Origin: Lomentospora prolificans | Taxonomy: Eukaryota; Ascomycota; Sordariomycetes; Microascales; Microascaceae | Assembly: GCA_029532625.1 (NCBI GenBank) | Contig: JARFXM010000007.1 | Coordinates: forward strand, 1,364,001 to 1,428,000 | Length of the DNA stretch: 64,000 nt | Reading direction: 5' to 3' | Part shown: piece after piece, positions 35,242 to 46,200 of the stretch | Layout of the letters: each line of letters begins with the position of its first letter | Numbering within the stretch: position 1 is the stretch's first letter | The notes under the pieces: generated by a model | What the model saw: only the letters and a program-made list of their open reading frames with translations | Told to the model about the DNA's origin: nothing | Database searches by the model: none | Translations under genes and position numbers: made by a program

Positions 35242-36299
35242 TTTTGGGCTTTCAACCTTGAAAACAAGGAGTCCCAAAAAAAAAAATAAGACTCGAGATG
35301 GAGTGAGCCTTCCGACAAGGTGGAAGATGTTATATATAAGACAGAGACTGAAAAGACTTAGAGAAAAAAGGCCGGAGCATTTGGAGTTTGGGCATTTAGC
35401 ATTTACATATCCTTAGTTGGTAGATATCAATCCACTTTTTTAAAGTTCACGATGATTCCTACCTGAATGACGAGAATGACGAGTGACAGTAATATTGGCG
35501 AGCATTTTGTCTTTTTTTGAAAGTTCATGAAGCGAAGCTCTTCTGTTTTATATATGAGGAGTCTTGGTTTACACTAGGCTATCAAGACTGCCAGCCAAAG
35601 AGGACATGGTAGTGCCTGAGCTGTACATCACGTGCCTCCCGTTTTCGATGCGATATTTCCCTTTAAGAAACCAGCCTTAACCGGGTCTTACACGGACCCC
35701 AGAGAGTGTCCGGCTGGGGAGAGAGTGTCCGGCGGGGAATTCGGATTCGCTTTTTAAGGTTACATGACCCCCCCGGCGGTCGACCGAGACGAGTCGAAGG
35801 TGCGGAATGTGCCGAACGTTGCATGCCGGCCTGACTGACTTCTGTGGAAGAGGCGGCGATGGCTTACGCCGAGCTGACCGAGGGGGAGCCAAGTGTGGCT
35901 GCGAGCATTTGGTCACAAATGGGCTTTACAAAGCATGGCTCTCCAGCCACGGTGTTCTTCGGCCGTGAGGGACTTGAATCGTTTCGTTGATTCTGTTATT
36001 TTCCTTATAATAAACGGGACTTCTCGGTTTCCTCCTGGATAGTGTGCTCAGAGGGTGATATGCTCGTAATAGCTCGTAGCTAGCTTCGGAATGGCCATCC
36101 GGCGTAGAGGTTGCCACACAATAGACCCGGCCGCTTCCGTCCTTCTTCTTTGGTAAATATCACTTCATCCTCGATCGACGACCCTTTTCGATTTCGATCT
36201 GTGTTACAAAACATGAAATTTTGATGAAGGCGATTTAGACTGAATTAAATAAACCTCGCCTTCGGCAGCTGTGAACGATGACCTTTCTGTAGACTTGGC
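35242..36299. other. 3' region of flavohemoglobin and intergenic sequence
   Basis: An A-run occurs at about 35277-35286. No gene is recognised. Confidence 0.5.
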
Positions 36300-38560
36300 G
36301 CCGCCGCTGGCCACTCGCTAATAACTCGCCAGTGCTAACCCGCTTGAATGCTAAAAATAGAAAGATTCATGGATGGATGGGCTCAATTTATTCGTACAGT
36401 AGCGATGGAAAGAGAGACCATCGAAGTGATCAAAAACTCAAAAAAACAAAAGAAAAAAAGAAAGAGACAGGTTAACTTTGGCAGGTACCGGAAATCTGTT
36501 GAACCTTGGTGCTGTCTGCCTTTTCGCCTGCGTGGCGGGGGTGGGGTGGATGATGCAACGGAAAAGCAGACAGGAGCCGAACAAGGCCGCTGGCAATTAG
36601 GCTAAAAATGGAGGGACGCCATTCGTGGACTAGTGGTGATGCTTCATATCGCGGAACCAGTGTTTGAGTGAGGATGTGGTGGTCTTATGTGGCAGTTGAC
36701 TGGCCGCAAGAAGGAGATGGGCCGAGATGAGCGTCTGCTTGGGGCTTTTTTCTTTGGTGGTGGTTCGTAACGTGCGAAATTCCTATTTAGCTTGGGGAGA
36801 TGGATGGCTGGCAATGGTGATGGTTTCGTCTTCCTTATCCTCCGTTCTGAGAGCCGGTTCGAGTCCGCGATTTATACCAGAGACCGGGAGTTTGCGCAGC
36901 CTGTTGCAGGTATAATTCGCCGTGTCATAAGGATAAGGAAATGACCGAGTCGGATGTCATCTTGGGTAGCCAGCCACAAGAAATAATTGGCCAGCAACAA
37001 GATTATACAGGGTTTGGGATGAGGCAGATAATCTCAGTAAGCCACCCCCGGACTGAGCTATGGCCTGGCGGAATTAGCTGGCGATCGCCCGCCCAGGCTC
37101 TGTTCTATGCATCAGGTGGCCCTTCACATCCATCGATAAGCGACCTGCCTGAAGCAGGTTCTCGATTATGTCTCCCATCGAGCCTCGTTCCGTCTTGTCA
37201 ATCCCTACCGAATGCATCGCATCTCACTTACCACCTTGCTCTTCTACAAGCCACATTGAGAACGAGGCCTCGTAGAGGGAGTGGTCCGCGCGGACAAGAT
37301 GGGGCCTGGCGCATGGAGTTCGATGGCGGCCGTGGAGTGCGGAGAAAGTGGCTGGCAGTCCAGTCGAGTCGTGCCAGGCGGGTGGGCGGCCCCTCGGTCT
37401 CATATAGCCCCCGCCCTGCCTGATATTAATTTATATGCTGGTCTGGCAACCTTGATAAAGCAACCACTGGGGACAAGACCCTCACACTTGCTGGCCCAAA
37501 TATATTATGGCTCCATCAAACCACTTTACAGAGGGTCGGCCGGTAAATTGCACAGCTGCCCAATGCGGTTAATAGGAGGAGAAACTGGTGGCCTCCTCAA
37601 CTAGATCAGGGTCGACGGCAAGGTGTCATGCAGTTTGCTTTGGTTTTGTTTGCAGCGCCAGCAATGCCAGGCGAGTTGTGAGTAAGTGCCTGGAGTGGCG
37701 AGTCAGCCAGGCGGGCGGCCCGTGGCATGGTCTGGACATGCACATGCTGGCGTGGCAATCTGGACGACCGTTTTCGACGCATTGCTCAGATTCTAGCGAG
37801 ACTAACCAGGCGAAATGCTGGCCATTCTTTGGAGGGGTCGGGAATATGCTCGGCCAGAGATAGAATGTTAGGATGCCGCCTGGCTCATGAACGGCCGGTT
37901 TGCACCCCTTAGGTCGCTTTCACCAGCTGGCCCCGCCTAGCCAGCTGAGATGCGCTTTCTCGAGTGCATCGGTCTTCTTTGTGATCGCAAAGCAAAATCG
38001 ATCTGGGCAGGTGCGATCCGGCATAGGACCTTGGTCCCAGCGCACCATGGGACCAACTTTCTATCCCCGTTTTGGCAGTCGTTGGTCTCGGTCTCATGCT
38101 ACCGCGCTTATATTCAATATCGCCGGTGCCGCCAGCCATCACGCTCTCTAGTTGCCCACTTAATTATTGGCACTGGCTGGTCATCAACACCACGCTTCGC
38201 ATACAGACGAAGGAAGCCACTCGGTTGCACGCCAATTGCCACCTTCTCGTATGCCACCTTGACCTAACGGCTAGCCTGGCCTAGCTGTCAACCAGAGAAT
38301 AGGCCTCGGTAACGAGGGTGTAAGTTTCGTTGCCGTGCGCCGATTCCGGGAACGGCTCCAGCGCTGGTGCTGGCTTTCGCTGGCTTCACCTCTGACCTGA
38401 ACAACACTGCAAGAAACGGCGCAGCAAAATAAGATGCTGAAGTATCCAGGTTCAAGCCTCAGCTCTTTCTTTGCCAACGGACCCGACTCCCTGGGAGCAG
38501 GCGATCCTTCGAATCAGCAGCCTTGTTTGCATATTGCCAGCTTTTGCTCAAGAGCGAGCA
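36300..38560. other. Noncoding region dense in CTGGC/GCCAG
   Basis: No coding gene is supported; the ORFs here are short, mutually overlapping and without motifs. By eye I count more than twenty occurrences of CTGGC or its complement GCCAG in about 2.2 kb, well above the four to five expected by chance. Many are in AGCCAGC, TGGCTGG or GCCAGGC contexts, for example around 37075, 37680, 37930 and 38365. The same pentamer is the core of the minisatellite unit at 1.5-3.8 kb. Confidence 0.5.
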
Positions 38561-39189
38561 CTTTCGTTGAGGGGGGGGGGGTGATGTTCCGCTCCTCCGT
38601 CCCGAATCGTCCAGCTTTCAATTTCCGGGCGCCGGCCCACGCCCCCCCCCCCCTTCAATCAATCTATGTCCCACCGCCTGCCGCTGCTTGCTACCTCCGA
38701 CGCTACCACCCTCTTCTCCCACCCTGCCATAGTGTGTTTTCTATTATAAGAGGCGGTTGAGTTGAGGGTGCCTTCACCGGGTTCGGGTTTTATATTAATT
38801 CTCTTCTCTTTTACTTTGGAGAACCCTCCCCTGGCTCCTCGACGTTTTAGTGTCCCTTCCCTCTCGCCAACTAAACACGTCTACGGCTTCTTGTCGCTTT
38901 CTACATGATTCCTCCAATTCAACCTCTCCAGGCTTCCCTGATTGTGGTTGAAGACTAGGTTGTCCAAGGTCGAAGACGATATCCTTCGACCGCTTACACT
39001 CGCTTACGGAACAGAGCGAAGCGGGGTGGCCGAGCGCACATGTGAGCCCAGCATCGATCCGATTGACACGATAGAAGGAGAGTGAGGGAGAAGGTTCCGG
39101 ACAGCCGAAACATTGTGGTCGGAGTCAACACCTTGACCGAAATCGATATTTTCCCCTGAGCCTCCGGGCCGGGGCCGAAGCTGCCCACG
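38561..39189. other. Promoter and leader of the OPT transporter
   Basis: Contains an inverted homopolymer pair, G11 at 38571-38581 and C12 at 38642-38653, and then C/T-rich leader-like sequence up to the start codon at 39190. Confidence 0.5.
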
Positions 39190-42100
39190 ATGAGGTTCCA
39201 AGACCCCGAGAAGAACGAATGGGAGCCTGTCACCCCTCGTCCCCGAGATGCACCGGATGTGGAGACACCCACGACTCCTCCGACCAGTCCGACTGAAAAT
39301 AAGGGCCAACGGCCGTCTGTGAGGGAAAGAGGCTCAGATGTAAGCTATGGACGGGCTCATACGGAAATCCTTTACAGAACAAGGCGACTCTCATAGTACT
39401 TGGGCTAACAAGGATTACGCAGCAGACCACGACAGAGGCTATTGATCAGGCAACTATTCTTGTGAATGCGGAAGAGTAAGTACAGGGGCTGGAGAGGCAT
39501 TGTTACGATCCATAATCCTACTCCAGAATGAGACTGACTGGTACATAGCCGTCTCCAAGTGACAGAAGATGACCTTCTAGAAGCGAGGGCATTTGCGGCA
39601 CAATATACATTAGAGGAAGTCAAGCTGGTAAGCGGCCATGGCAAGACTGGTAGAGAGGCTACTAACTTTAAGTCTTAGTTGATGCAAAAAGTATACAAGG
39701 TCCACAGACACGACCCGAACCTCCCCTTATCAGTAGTCCGAAGGATAGAAGAGTTCATTGGTTCGTCGCGAAGATCCTTAGATCCGGCCCGACATCTAGA
39801 CGGGCGAGATTGATGTTCCGGAGCTGACTATTCAACAGGCAATGCATCCGTCTTTGAGCATCCCGAGAAGCATCAAGCTCTCATTCAAGAAATGAAGCTC
39901 GAGGCAGCTCTCATAACGACTAGCAGCCCATATTCCGAAGTGCGCGCGATAGTGGAAAGCGAAGACGATCCGAACACTCCATGTTCGACCATTCGAGCGT
40001 GGGTGATCGGTCTGCTGTTTTCGTTTGCCCTAGCATTTGTGAACCAGTTATTCTCCATCCGGCTACCACCACTATTAGTGTTGACCAACGTTGCACAGTT
40101 CCTGGCGTACTTTGTCGGAAAGGCCTTTGAAATCATTCTTCCTGATGTGGGCTTCACCGTATTCGGCGTCCGACATAGCTTGAACCCGGGTCGCTTCTCC
40201 CAGAAGGAGCATATGCTCATCACCATGATGGCCAACGTTTCGTTTAGCCCTCCATACACCAACAACCTGATTTGGATCCAATATCTCCCGTTTTATTTCA
40301 ACCAGTCTTTCGCAGGGACTTTCGGATACCAAATCCTCGTCGGGCTTTCCACTAACTTTATCGGCTACGGCTTGTCTGGACTCGTTCGCCGCTTCCTTGT
40401 TTATCCCTCGTACTGCATATGGCCTACATCCCTAGTCACTATCGCCCTCAACACCTCGCTTCGTCGGGGCTCAAACAAGACGGTGGAGGGACCCGGAAAC
40501 ATGAGATTCCGGGCGTCTAGGCGTTTCTTTTTCTTCAGTTCCTTTTCCGCCATGGCGGTGTACTTTTTCCTTCCCAACTACTTCTGGACGGCTTTATCTA
40601 ATTTTAGTTGGATGTCATGGATCGATCCGACAAACCGCGACCTTGCTACGATTACCGGATTCAATACCGGACTCGGCCTCAACCCTTGGCCGACATTTGA
40701 CTGGAACGTGCTACTCTGGGATAACGGCGTCGATCCACTGATTATACCGTTCTTCAGCACGTTCAACAAGTTTGTCGGTGCGTTCTGCTCCATGTTTGTC
40801 GTCCTCGGTCTCTGGTACACAAACTCGTACAACACCGGCTACCTGCCTATTAATTCGAACCGCTTCTACGATAACCAAGGCGCCCAGTATCGGGGTTCAT
40901 TTGTGGTTGGGGAGGATCGTATGTTGGACCAAGAAGGCTACGAGACGTATTCACCCCCATTCATATCCGCCGGCAACATCGTCATCTTCATGTCTTACTT
41001 TGCCCTATACACGGCGTTGCTGACATGGGCTACGCTGTACCATCGTCGCGAAATAACGTCGGGGATCAAATCCCTATGGGCCAGCATTCGAGGAAAGGGG
41101 GATGTCGAGACGGTACAAGTGCCCGATGTGCACAATCGCCTCATGGAAGCGTACAAAGAGGTGCCCGAGTGGTGGTACATTGTCATCCTAGTGATTGCAA
41201 CTGGGCTTGGGATCGCAGGAGTGGCTGCCTACGAAACGGACACTACTCCGGGGGTGGTGTTCTACGGCCTCGCGTTGGCACTTATATTCGTCGTTCCCGT
41301 CGGGCTCTTGAGAGCTATGACGGGCATTGACGTTACGCTTAACGTGCTCGCTGAGTTTATTGGAGGTGCGATGGTTGAGGGCAACGCCACGTCGATGAAC
41401 TATTTCAAGACCTTTGGCTACGTCACTTGCGCGCAGGCGATCAAATTCTCGAATAATCTGAAGCTGGGCCACTACGTCAAGGTGCCCCCGCGGCAATCCT
41501 TTGCGGCCCAACTGGTGGCAACTCTCCTTTCAACACTCGTGTGCACGGGCGTGCAGGTATACCAGATGCACAAGATCCCGGATGTTTGTAATGACGATGC
41601 GCCTATGGACCTCCTTTGTTGGACCATTGATTCTATCTACACCTCTTCCATCTTCTGGGGCACTATCGGGCCAAAGAGGATTTGGGGTCCTAACGGCATA
41701 TACACGGAGACGCTGATCGGGTTCCCGCTCGGTGCTGCCGGGGTGTTGGTCATCTACTTGATTTCGACGAAACTCTCAAAGTGGGCGTGGCTAAGGCAGG
41801 TACACCCGGTTGCGCTCATCTACGGAGGTATTCTATGGGCACCGTACAACATGAGTTACATGTGGCCGGCGGTTCCCATCTCGTGGCTATCTTGGATCTA
41901 TTTCAAGAAGCGGTTCCTCGGGCTATGGTCAAAAGTGAGTTTCAAGGGTCTAAAGCGCTCGGTGTATTATCCAAGGAAAAAACGAAGCACTAACACAGGC
42001 TTGTTGCCTATCTTAATAGTACAATTTTACGCTATCTGCTGCCTTCTCTACCGCGATTGCCATCAGCGGTATCCTCATGTACTTTACGCTGGAATGGTTC

Positions 42101-42226
42101 AGCGTCAAGGTGAACTGGTGGGGCACGGAGGTTAATTCGAAAGGGTGCGAAGCGAGCCCTTGTGTGCTCTACACCTTTGATGATATGACGGACTACTTTG
42201 GGCCCAGAATAGGTGAGTTCCATTAG
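39190..42226 (+). CDS. OPT-family oligopeptide transporter (isp4-like)
   Basis: The six-exon model is 39190-39339, 39423-39475, 39549-39627, 39679-39760, 39839-41934 and 42020-42226, giving 888 aa. The first four short exons encode a hydrophilic N-terminus with a Pro/Thr-rich start (MRFQDPEKNEWEPVTPRP), AEDRLQVTEDDLLEAR, and EEVKLLMQKVYKVH leading to LPLSVVRRIEEFIG. The large exon carries the polytopic membrane body (12-16 helices typical). It contains the two OPT hallmarks: the NPG motif (SLNPGRFSQKEHMLITMMAN, about 235-254) and KVPPR (about 669-673; family consensus KIPPR). These proteins are proton-coupled importers of tetra- and pentapeptides, glutathione or metal chelates at the plasma membrane; the substrate cannot be read from sequence. 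The exon 2 acceptor is ambiguous by one codon (CAGCAG). The end reads FGPRIGEFH; an alternative donor at the GGTGAG near the stop is possible. Confidence 0.9.
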
Positions 42227-42323
42227 AGAGTCTGGCGTTTAATATTGGTTTGCTGGCTGGCTGGCTGCTCTCCATGTATGTCATTTACAGGCGCAGGTGT
42301 GGGCTTTGGGATTGAGGGATTGT

Positions 42324-42402
42324 CTTTTTTTATTTTATTTATTATTTTATTTATTTATTATTTATTATTTTATTTTATTATTATTATTATTTTTATTTTT
42401 TA
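42324..42402. repeat. TTTA/TTA simple-sequence repeat
   Basis: About 80 bp composed only of T and A in TTTA and TTA units, just after the OPT stop codon and so probably in its 3' UTR or terminator region. Confidence 0.9.
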
Positions 42403-42768
42403 CTTTGATTTGGGTAATGTGAGGGAGGTTTAAGGAAGGGAAGAGAAGCAATACAATACCAAATGTATCGTGGGCTTGTAGAAACACAATGTATGACTTC
42501 TGCATAAGGCTGCCAGCCAACTGTGCTGCTATTCAAGTGATTGAGACACTTTGTGACTGGTAGACAAATACCGAGTCGAGCCACCTTGTTAAAGACACGA
42601 GGATGGAGTTGCACAACTTTATCCGCTCCTTCTCTCTCTGTCTCTCTCCCTCCTCCAGCTAAGGAAGGAACAAAGAGTGGAGCCAAGTATATATGAATAT
42701 CATAAAAAAAAAAAAGACACACAACAAATAATAAAAAAGCACAAAAGACTGATTAGGGCCAAAAAGAG

Positions 42769-42773
42769 AAAAA
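42769..42773 (-). terminator. Pol III T5 terminator of the tRNA-like gene
   Basis: Five Ts on the minus strand begin 6 nt after the discriminator base of the tRNA-like gene, at the usual place for a Pol III stop. Confidence 0.6.
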
Positions 42774-42778
42774 TCAAG

Positions 42779-42866
42779 CTTCCCTACCAAGGGTCGAACT
42801 TGGAATCTTCCGATGTATGCTACTGGGAGTAACAGTCGGACGCCTTAACCATTTGGCCATAGAGAA
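42779..42866 (-). tRNA. tRNA gene with expanded, probably intron-containing anticodon arm
   Basis: The minus strand folds as a cloverleaf. The acceptor stem is TTCTCTA/TAGGGAA (one G-T). TG is followed by a GCC/GGC D-stem with loop AAATGGTTAA. The anticodon stem is TCCGA/TCGGA, the variable loop AGATT, and the T arm CCAAG-TTCGACC-CTTGG. The A box (TGGCCAAATGG) and B box (GTTCGACCC) are present, the discriminator is G, and a T5 terminator follows. The anticodon loop is 22 nt instead of 7, consistent with a 15-nt intron. Placing the intron after position 37 gives anticodon GTT (Asn), but the D arm, variable loop and body look like fungal tRNA-Arg, so identity is left open. It could be a real intron-bearing tRNA or a decayed copy. 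It lies between the convergent OPT and NRPS-like genes. Confidence 0.65.
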
Positions 42867-43298
42867 TATTCTTGTTCTGATTGGTTCAGAAGGCCGCAAT
42901 TTGTCCTTATGAGGCCAAATCTCAATCATGACAACCAATTCGTTTTATTGCAGTGCATAATATTCACCCACTCACTCTTGATGATGGACAAAATCTAGAA
43001 GAAAAAAAAGGGTAGTATGTTTGAGAAACTTTTCAATTGATGGATATCTTAAGCCTGAATGAACCCTGCTAGATGGAAGAGAAACTAAACAGTAATCCAA
43101 TGTGAACTCCTTAGAAATATTCAATTTCCCTCAATCCTTTTCTTACTTTCTCCAAAACTCCCCAAGACAAAACCAACTCTCCCAAGAAGATAATGATGAA
43201 ATCCCCAACTCCAAAGCCAAACCCAAAGGTATAAAATAAAACAAAAAAAGAGAAAAGAAAATCAACAAAAAAAAAGGAGTGGCCATGTACTGTACGGC
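42867..43298. other. AT-rich 3' region of the NRPS-like gene
   Basis: No gene; A-rich tracts at 43001-43010 and 43240-43277. Downstream of the minus-strand stop at 43299. Confidence 0.5.
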
Positions 43299-46200
43299 CT
43301 ATGTAGCAGAAGAAGGAACCACAGGTCCCCCCCCATAATGAATCGAGCTCAACCTCGACATCCTCTCCAGGACCTTGCTCGCCCTCCTCATGAGCACCTT
43401 GCTCTGGCTCTGCGGCGTCGAAGGTGAGTTCGCCGCGCTCGAGAACCCGTCGCTCGGCACGGTCAACCGCGGGAACATGGGAGCGCTGAGCGGGCTAAGC
43501 GGGCTAATCCCGTCGCCGGCCTCAGACTCTGCCGCTAACGTGAGCCCTTGGGCCGGTCCAAAGTTGGTCACCTCGGCGTCTTCGTGAATGGGCGATACAA
43601 AAGTGCTTCCGCCCGACCTGGAGGAGATCGCGGTGTGTTGGGTGGACGCGACCGAGGCGGTGCGGCTCTGGGTCGACAGCCGGCGGATGCTGCGCATGAG
43701 GGCCGTGGCGCTCTTGGGTGTGCGGTGAGGGTCGCGGATCTTGCGGGCGAGGAGCTCGAGTTGCTTGATTTGAGAGGGGTTGTCAATGACTTCGTCCATT
43801 GAGATTGTGAGGTCGTTGACCGAGAGGTTGAGCGAGGCGAGGTCCGAGGTGAGACGCGTGGCCAGAAGGTGAGCGGGGATGAGGCTACCCCAGAGATCGT
43901 AGAAAGACGCGGTAGCGAGGTGAGGTTCCGGAACTCCGTGCGCGACAGGATCGAGTAGGTCGGTCCAGGCGGCCGAGATGACAGCCTTCAATCCCATGAG
44001 ATCCGAAGGCGAGAGGAGATGGCTCTGAGGAGTGGGCGTAGGGTCGAAGTCGACCTGGGGAAGAGGAATCTGGCGCGTCATGTGGCAGAGATCGACACCG
44101 GAGAGAATCGATGGCTCAGTCATCAATGCCACAGCCGTGAGCGACTCAATAGTAGAGACGAGCATGGAAATGGCTAGCTCGGCGAAAGAAACAGGAACCC
44201 GGTTCTCACAAAACGTGATGCTTACGGTGGCCAAGTCGGCGCAGGACTGCATAGAAGATACAAACATATCGGTGACGTCCTTGAACTGCGACTCAACCAC
44301 GGAAACATGGCACGTCGCGCCGCCAATGTTGAACTTTTGAGCCTCGCCCAGACCGTTACGGTAGCGGTGCTGCACGACGGTGCTGAAGCGAGACCAGTAA
44401 GGCCAGCTCGTGCACTTCTCGACAATCTCATACATGCCCATGTTCTCAAAGGGTATCGAAGCGAGGCGCTGTTCGTGGAGACACTTGAGCAGGTCGAGAG
44501 GCGTCGAAGGAGCGTCGGGGAATCGAACGCGCACTGGAATGATGTTGCTTAATGGGCCCCAAACACCGGCAACGCCGTTGGCCGTTGGCATGCGGACGTG
44601 TCGCCCGTCAATGACCTCACCAAAGGCGACGTCAGAGGTCCCCGCGAGGGAAGCGAGAACCATGGCCCAAGCCCCCTTGAGGACGGTGTCGAAAGTGATG
44701 CCGAGCTCAGAAATGTCAGCAAAGGGAACGCGCACCGACTTGGTCAGCGTGCGGGGGGTCATGGACAGCTTCTGTGGCTTGGTGTTGGCAATCACCTGCG
44801 TAATAGTGGCACCCTCCAGGAGAGCCGCCCAATGGTCGACGGCCCCCTGCGAGCTAGTAGCCGTGGCTTGGCGCGCAAAGTCGGCAAAGGAAGAACGCTG
44901 GAGGCTTGTGTTTTGCGACCCGGAGTAAATGCGCTTCAGGTCATGAACGAGAAGTGGTATGGAGCTTTCATCGTACTGAGCGGTGGATAACCTGACGAGA
45001 AGAGCGGAGTTCTTGCCACCGTCGACGAAGGTGAACTTGGTGAACGGTGCGGAGAGCGTAATGGGCTCGGCCTCATCCTTCTTGGCAACCTTCTCGACGA
45101 CGGCTTGGACGCGACGGCTGGGGCAGTCTAGCTTCGTAATAGAGAGAGCGTCACCATCGGTGACGATCTGGTAGACCTGGCGGTCGTGGGTGACGAACGA
45201 CGTCCTAAGAATCGGGTGGACCTTGATGAGCTCGTTACAAGCCAATTCTATCTTTTTGTAATCGACGAAGCCGGTAAAGTTGAGCACAACATGGTTGATA
45301 CCGCCACGTGAGCCACGAAGGTTCGACTCGAGAGCGCGAACCTGCGTCGAGGTAGCCAAGGCCACATCCACGATAGAGGACTCACTGATACCAGCCGCTG
45401 GAGCAACCGTCGACCTGACGTACTGAAGAGTGATCAAGGTCTCGGGAGACATGGTAAAGCCGACTTCAGGGTCTGTCAGGCGGACAGGTTCCTCGGACAG
45501 CGTAATGGACTGACACAGGTCGGTGAGCGAGGTGTTGCTCAGGATGTCTCCTAGACGGATGACAAGACCCTCCTTGCGGCATGCCACAACGGCCTTGGCG
45601 ACGAGGTGCATATCACCTCCGAGTCTCAAGAAACTCTGTGTACCCGAAATGGCCATGGGGTCGATCTGCAAAAGGTCGGCCCAGATGGCTCTCATCCTCT
45701 CCTCGACCTGAGTCAAGGGAAGCGGCTTGATCTGGATAGTTTGAACGCCCTCCGCGTCGTCAGAAGAAGCGATACCGACGAGCTCGGCCTCGGTGAGGCC
45801 GCTCGCCATCTTTTGCAACTTACGGCGGTGGATTTTGAGAGACGGAGTCATCGGGAACGTGCGAATGGGTACGACGGCAGGAGGCATCATGTAGGACGGG
45901 AGGTTCGTGTTCATGTACGACTCGATCAGGCGTTTAGCCATGAAAGCGCGCTCCTTGGTCTTCGGCGAGAGCATGCTGAGCTCATTCATCCCACAAAAGT
46001 GCTCTCCAAGCTCGACAAAAGCCGTGAGGACATGCGAATTATCCTTGGTAAGGACCGTGTCAACGACGACTTCAACATCAATACCAAGACATCGGCGAAG
46101 GTGCTTCTCAACAGCGGGCACGGGAATGACATTGCCATTGAGAGAAAGATCATCACGACGGTTCGCGATGAGCTCCATGGTGCCATCATTCATGTACCGT

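Larger units (their letters stand above)
42227..42778. other. 3' region of the OPT gene with A/T microsatellite
   Basis: No gene is seen. A TTTA/TTA-rich simple repeat occupies 42324-42402 and a short TCTC tract lies near 42630-42655. Confidence 0.5.

Noticed and set aside
36850..36870. Perfect tRNA B-box-like GGTTCGAGTCC
   Set aside because: Flanking bases do not form a T-stem and no A box or acceptor stem is present.
36900..38300. Overlapping 60-160-aa plus-strand ORFs
   Set aside because: Multiple frames are open at once, with no motif or splice structure; better explained by the GC-rich CTGGC-dense noncoding stretch.
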